A stretch of 64,000 nt of DNA from Flavobacteriaceae bacterium. GTDB taxonomy: Bacteria > Bacteroidota > Bacteroidia > Flavobacteriales > Flavobacteriaceae. The stretch is from the NCBI GenBank assembly GCA_027490305.1, contig JAIXYI010000051.1, positions 21,379 to 85,378 on the forward strand. The letters are read 5' to 3'. A program made the position numbers and the translations under genes. Under the pieces are notes generated by a model that saw nothing but the letters and a program-made list of their open reading frames with translations, did not search any database and was not told the DNA's origin. This document shows, in pieces, positions 62,762 through 64,000 of the stretch; positions within the stretch are counted from its first letter, which is position 1, and the number at the start of each line of letters is the position of its first letter.

Positions 62762-63630
62762 TAGCGTTCGGCCAGTTTGTCTAAGGTATATGCGATCAAC
62801 TCTGCCACCGCTTTCTCCGGGTTCTCGCTAAACGTTCCCAACGCCCGGTTGGCGATGATGGCGTTCAATGACAGGGCATTGTGACCCAGGAGCGCGGAAA
62901 GTCCGTAAATGGCGGCGGTTTCCATCTCAAGGTTGGTGATTTTCACACCTTCGAATTCGAAGTTGTCCATTTTGCCATTGAGTTCCGGATCCTGGACGGC
63001 GAGACGCAATACGCGGCCCTGCGGACCGTAGAAACCACCGGCCGTGGCGGTGATGCCTTCGTGCATGCGTGGACCTTTGATGCGGTCGGCGAGGGCGTCG
63101 CTGCAACGGGTCACATACGGTCGTCCTTTGTCGGCCGACCATTGGGTGTGTTGGATGAAAGCGTCTTCGATTTCGCGAATGGATACCGACGTCGCGTCGT
63201 AGGAGCGGAGCATGTTGTCGGTTCCCAATCCGAAGCGCGACATCACGAAGCTTTCGGTGGGGATGTCGGCCTGTAAAGATCCCGACGTTCCGATGCGGAT
63301 GATGTTAAGCGACGTCAGGTTCTCTTTTGGCTGGCGCGTTTCGAGGTCGATATTGACCAGCGCATCGAGTTCGTTTAGGACGATGTCGATGTTGTCGGGC
63401 CCGATGCCGGTTGAGAGTACCGACATCCGCTTGCCTTTATACGTGCCGGTCTGCGTCTTGAATTCGCGCTTCTGGGTCGAGTATTCGATGGTATCGAAAT
63501 ACTGGGTGATTTTTTCCACCCGTGCCTGGTCGCCAACGAAGATGATGTCGTGGGCAATGTGCTCGGGTCGAAGGTTCAGGTGGTAGACAGAACCATCGGG
63601 GTTGAGTATGAGTTCGGAGTTTTGAATCAT
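62761..63630 (-). CDS. Nucleoside phosphorylase (uridine phosphorylase-like)
   Basis: A 289-residue PNP/UDP-superfamily enzyme. IIFVGDQARVEKI, VLSTGIGPDNIDIVLNEL and IRIGTSGSLQADI form the phosphate and ribose sites, and LEMETAAIYGLS is the base/ribose site near 230. It cleaves nucleosides with phosphate for salvage. It is the first gene in the 63630-60438 minus-strand run. A GAGTTTTGAG-type repeat block lies directly upstream. Confidence 0.85.
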   Translation of the reverse strand: MIQNSELILNPDGSVYHLNLRPEHIAHDIIFVGDQARVEKITQYFDTIEYSTQKREFKTQTGTYKGKRMSVLSTGIGPDNIDIVLNELDALVNIDLETRQPKENLTSLNIIRIGTSGSLQADIPTESFVMSRFGLGTDNMLRSYDATSVSIREIEDAFIQHTQWSADKGRPYVTRCSDALADRIKGPRMHEGITATAGGFYGPQGRVLRLAVQDPELNGKMDNFEFEGVKITNLEMETAAIYGLSALLGHNALSLNAIIANRALGTFSENPEKAVAELIAYTLDKLAER

Positions 63631-63636
63631 TGAAGG

Positions 63637-63860
63637 AGTTTTGAGTTTTGAGGGTTGAGTTTTGAGTGGGGACTCAGGGTAGTCTGGACGTTTTTTTTAT
63701 TGTTGGGGGTTGATAGTTGAGGGTTGGGTGTTGAGTTTTGAGGGTTGAGTTTTGAGTTTTGAGTGGGGACTCAGGGTAGTCCGGACGTGTTTTTTATTGT
63801 TGGGGGTTGACAGTTCAGGGCTTATGGTTAAGGGTTGATAGTTCAGGGTTTAAGGACCGA
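63637..63860. repeat. GAGTTTTGAG/GGGTTGAG repeat block with a 97-bp duplication
   Basis: Short words (GAGTTTTGAG, GGGTTGAG, GGGGGTTGA) repeat throughout. A larger unit containing GAGTGGGGACTCAGGGTAGT occurs at 63664 and 63761, 97 bases apart, with only a few differences. The block begins next to the phosphorylase start codon. The same word family is found upstream of uvrB at 18589-18643. Confidence 0.85.
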
Positions 63861-64000
63861 AGTGAAGTTAGTAATTGTTCTTGGGAGTGTTCAACGAACT
63901 GTGTCAGTTTTCCAATCTGTGACCAAAATATATATTTATTTCGTTTCTGATGCTGTTCCATGAGAAGATAGTTCCGTCCCATTTTGTTTGTGCATTTACG
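63815..64000 (-). CDS. Possible C-terminal fragment of an unknown protein, open at the window edge
   Basis: On the minus strand a frame runs from the window edge (RKCTNKMGRNYLLM ...) to TGA at 63815, 61 codons. The first 45 codons look protein-like, while the last 13 or so (SLNPELSTLNHKP) come from the repeat block. No domain is recognised. It could be the tail of a real gene or a chance frame. Confidence 0.25.
   Translation of the reverse strand, partial: RKCTNKMGRNYLLMEQHQKRNKYIFWSQIGKLTQFVEHSQEQLLTSLRSLNPELSTLNHKP

Overview
The window looks like a chromosomal segment of a member of the Flavobacteriaceae (Bacteroidota), probably a Flavobacterium relative with unusually GC-rich coding DNA (roughly half G+C by eye). 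The signs are: secreted proteins with type IX secretion (T9SS) sorting tails, a TonB receptor/DUF4249 lipoprotein pair, Cys-Ser-Asp-Asp-Asp lipoprotein starts, many TAnnTTTG (-7) promoter boxes, a PAS protein with a lone HisKA box, and a MutS2 without Smr domain. No CRISPR array, insertion sequence or complete prophage was seen, and there is one tRNA gene.

Layout. 1-6630: end of purC, a Crp/Fnr regulator with two small genes, a DEDDh exonuclease/GIY-YIG fusion, a GH51-like arabinofuranosidase lipoprotein and a multi-PAS sensor. 6631-7669: gene-free DNA with a 150-bp tandem repeat. 7670-16541: T9SS subtilase, nitronate monooxygenase, lysA, lipoprotein, sucC, small hydrolase and stress genes, Hsp20. 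16595-26857: uvrB, NUDIX, hydrolase, a DUF4440-like gene broken by an in-frame stop, thiamine pyrophosphokinase, the DUF4249/TonB pair and monomeric isocitrate dehydrogenase. 27069-35741: RNA methyltransferase, Tpx, diacylglycerol kinase, then an envelope run ftsK-lolA-lptF/G followed by a RibBA whose cyclohydrolase half is degenerate. 35738-39680: GH125 mannosidase, tRNA-Ser and a Fic protein with a DNA-binding-like N-terminus, preceded by a 24-bp repeat array. 39675-43025: membrane protein, Crp/Fnr regulator and a divergent HxlR/NmrA pair sharing an inverted-repeat operator. 43026-49324: a complete mutagenic translesion cassette (S24/LexA-like repressor, ImuA, ImuB, DnaE2). 49326-63630: third Crp/Fnr regulator, PafA-type phosphatase, LpxH-like hydrolase, aroC, a symporter, a T9SS adhesin, DCC protein, mutS2, ung, a transglutaminase-like protein and a four-gene run ending in a nucleoside phosphorylase. 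63631-64000: a second type of simple-sequence repeat.

How the genes work together. DNA repair is over-represented: uvrB, ung, mutS2, the exonuclease/GIY-YIG protein and the ImuA/ImuB/DnaE2 mutasome. The mutasome appears to have its own self-cleaving repressor and divergent operators. The other coherent groups are the cell-envelope run (ftsK, lolA, lptF/G) and surface nutrient acquisition (TonB receptor/DUF4249, GH51-like, GH125, T9SS protease and adhesin). All functional assignments come from reading motifs; no database search was run.
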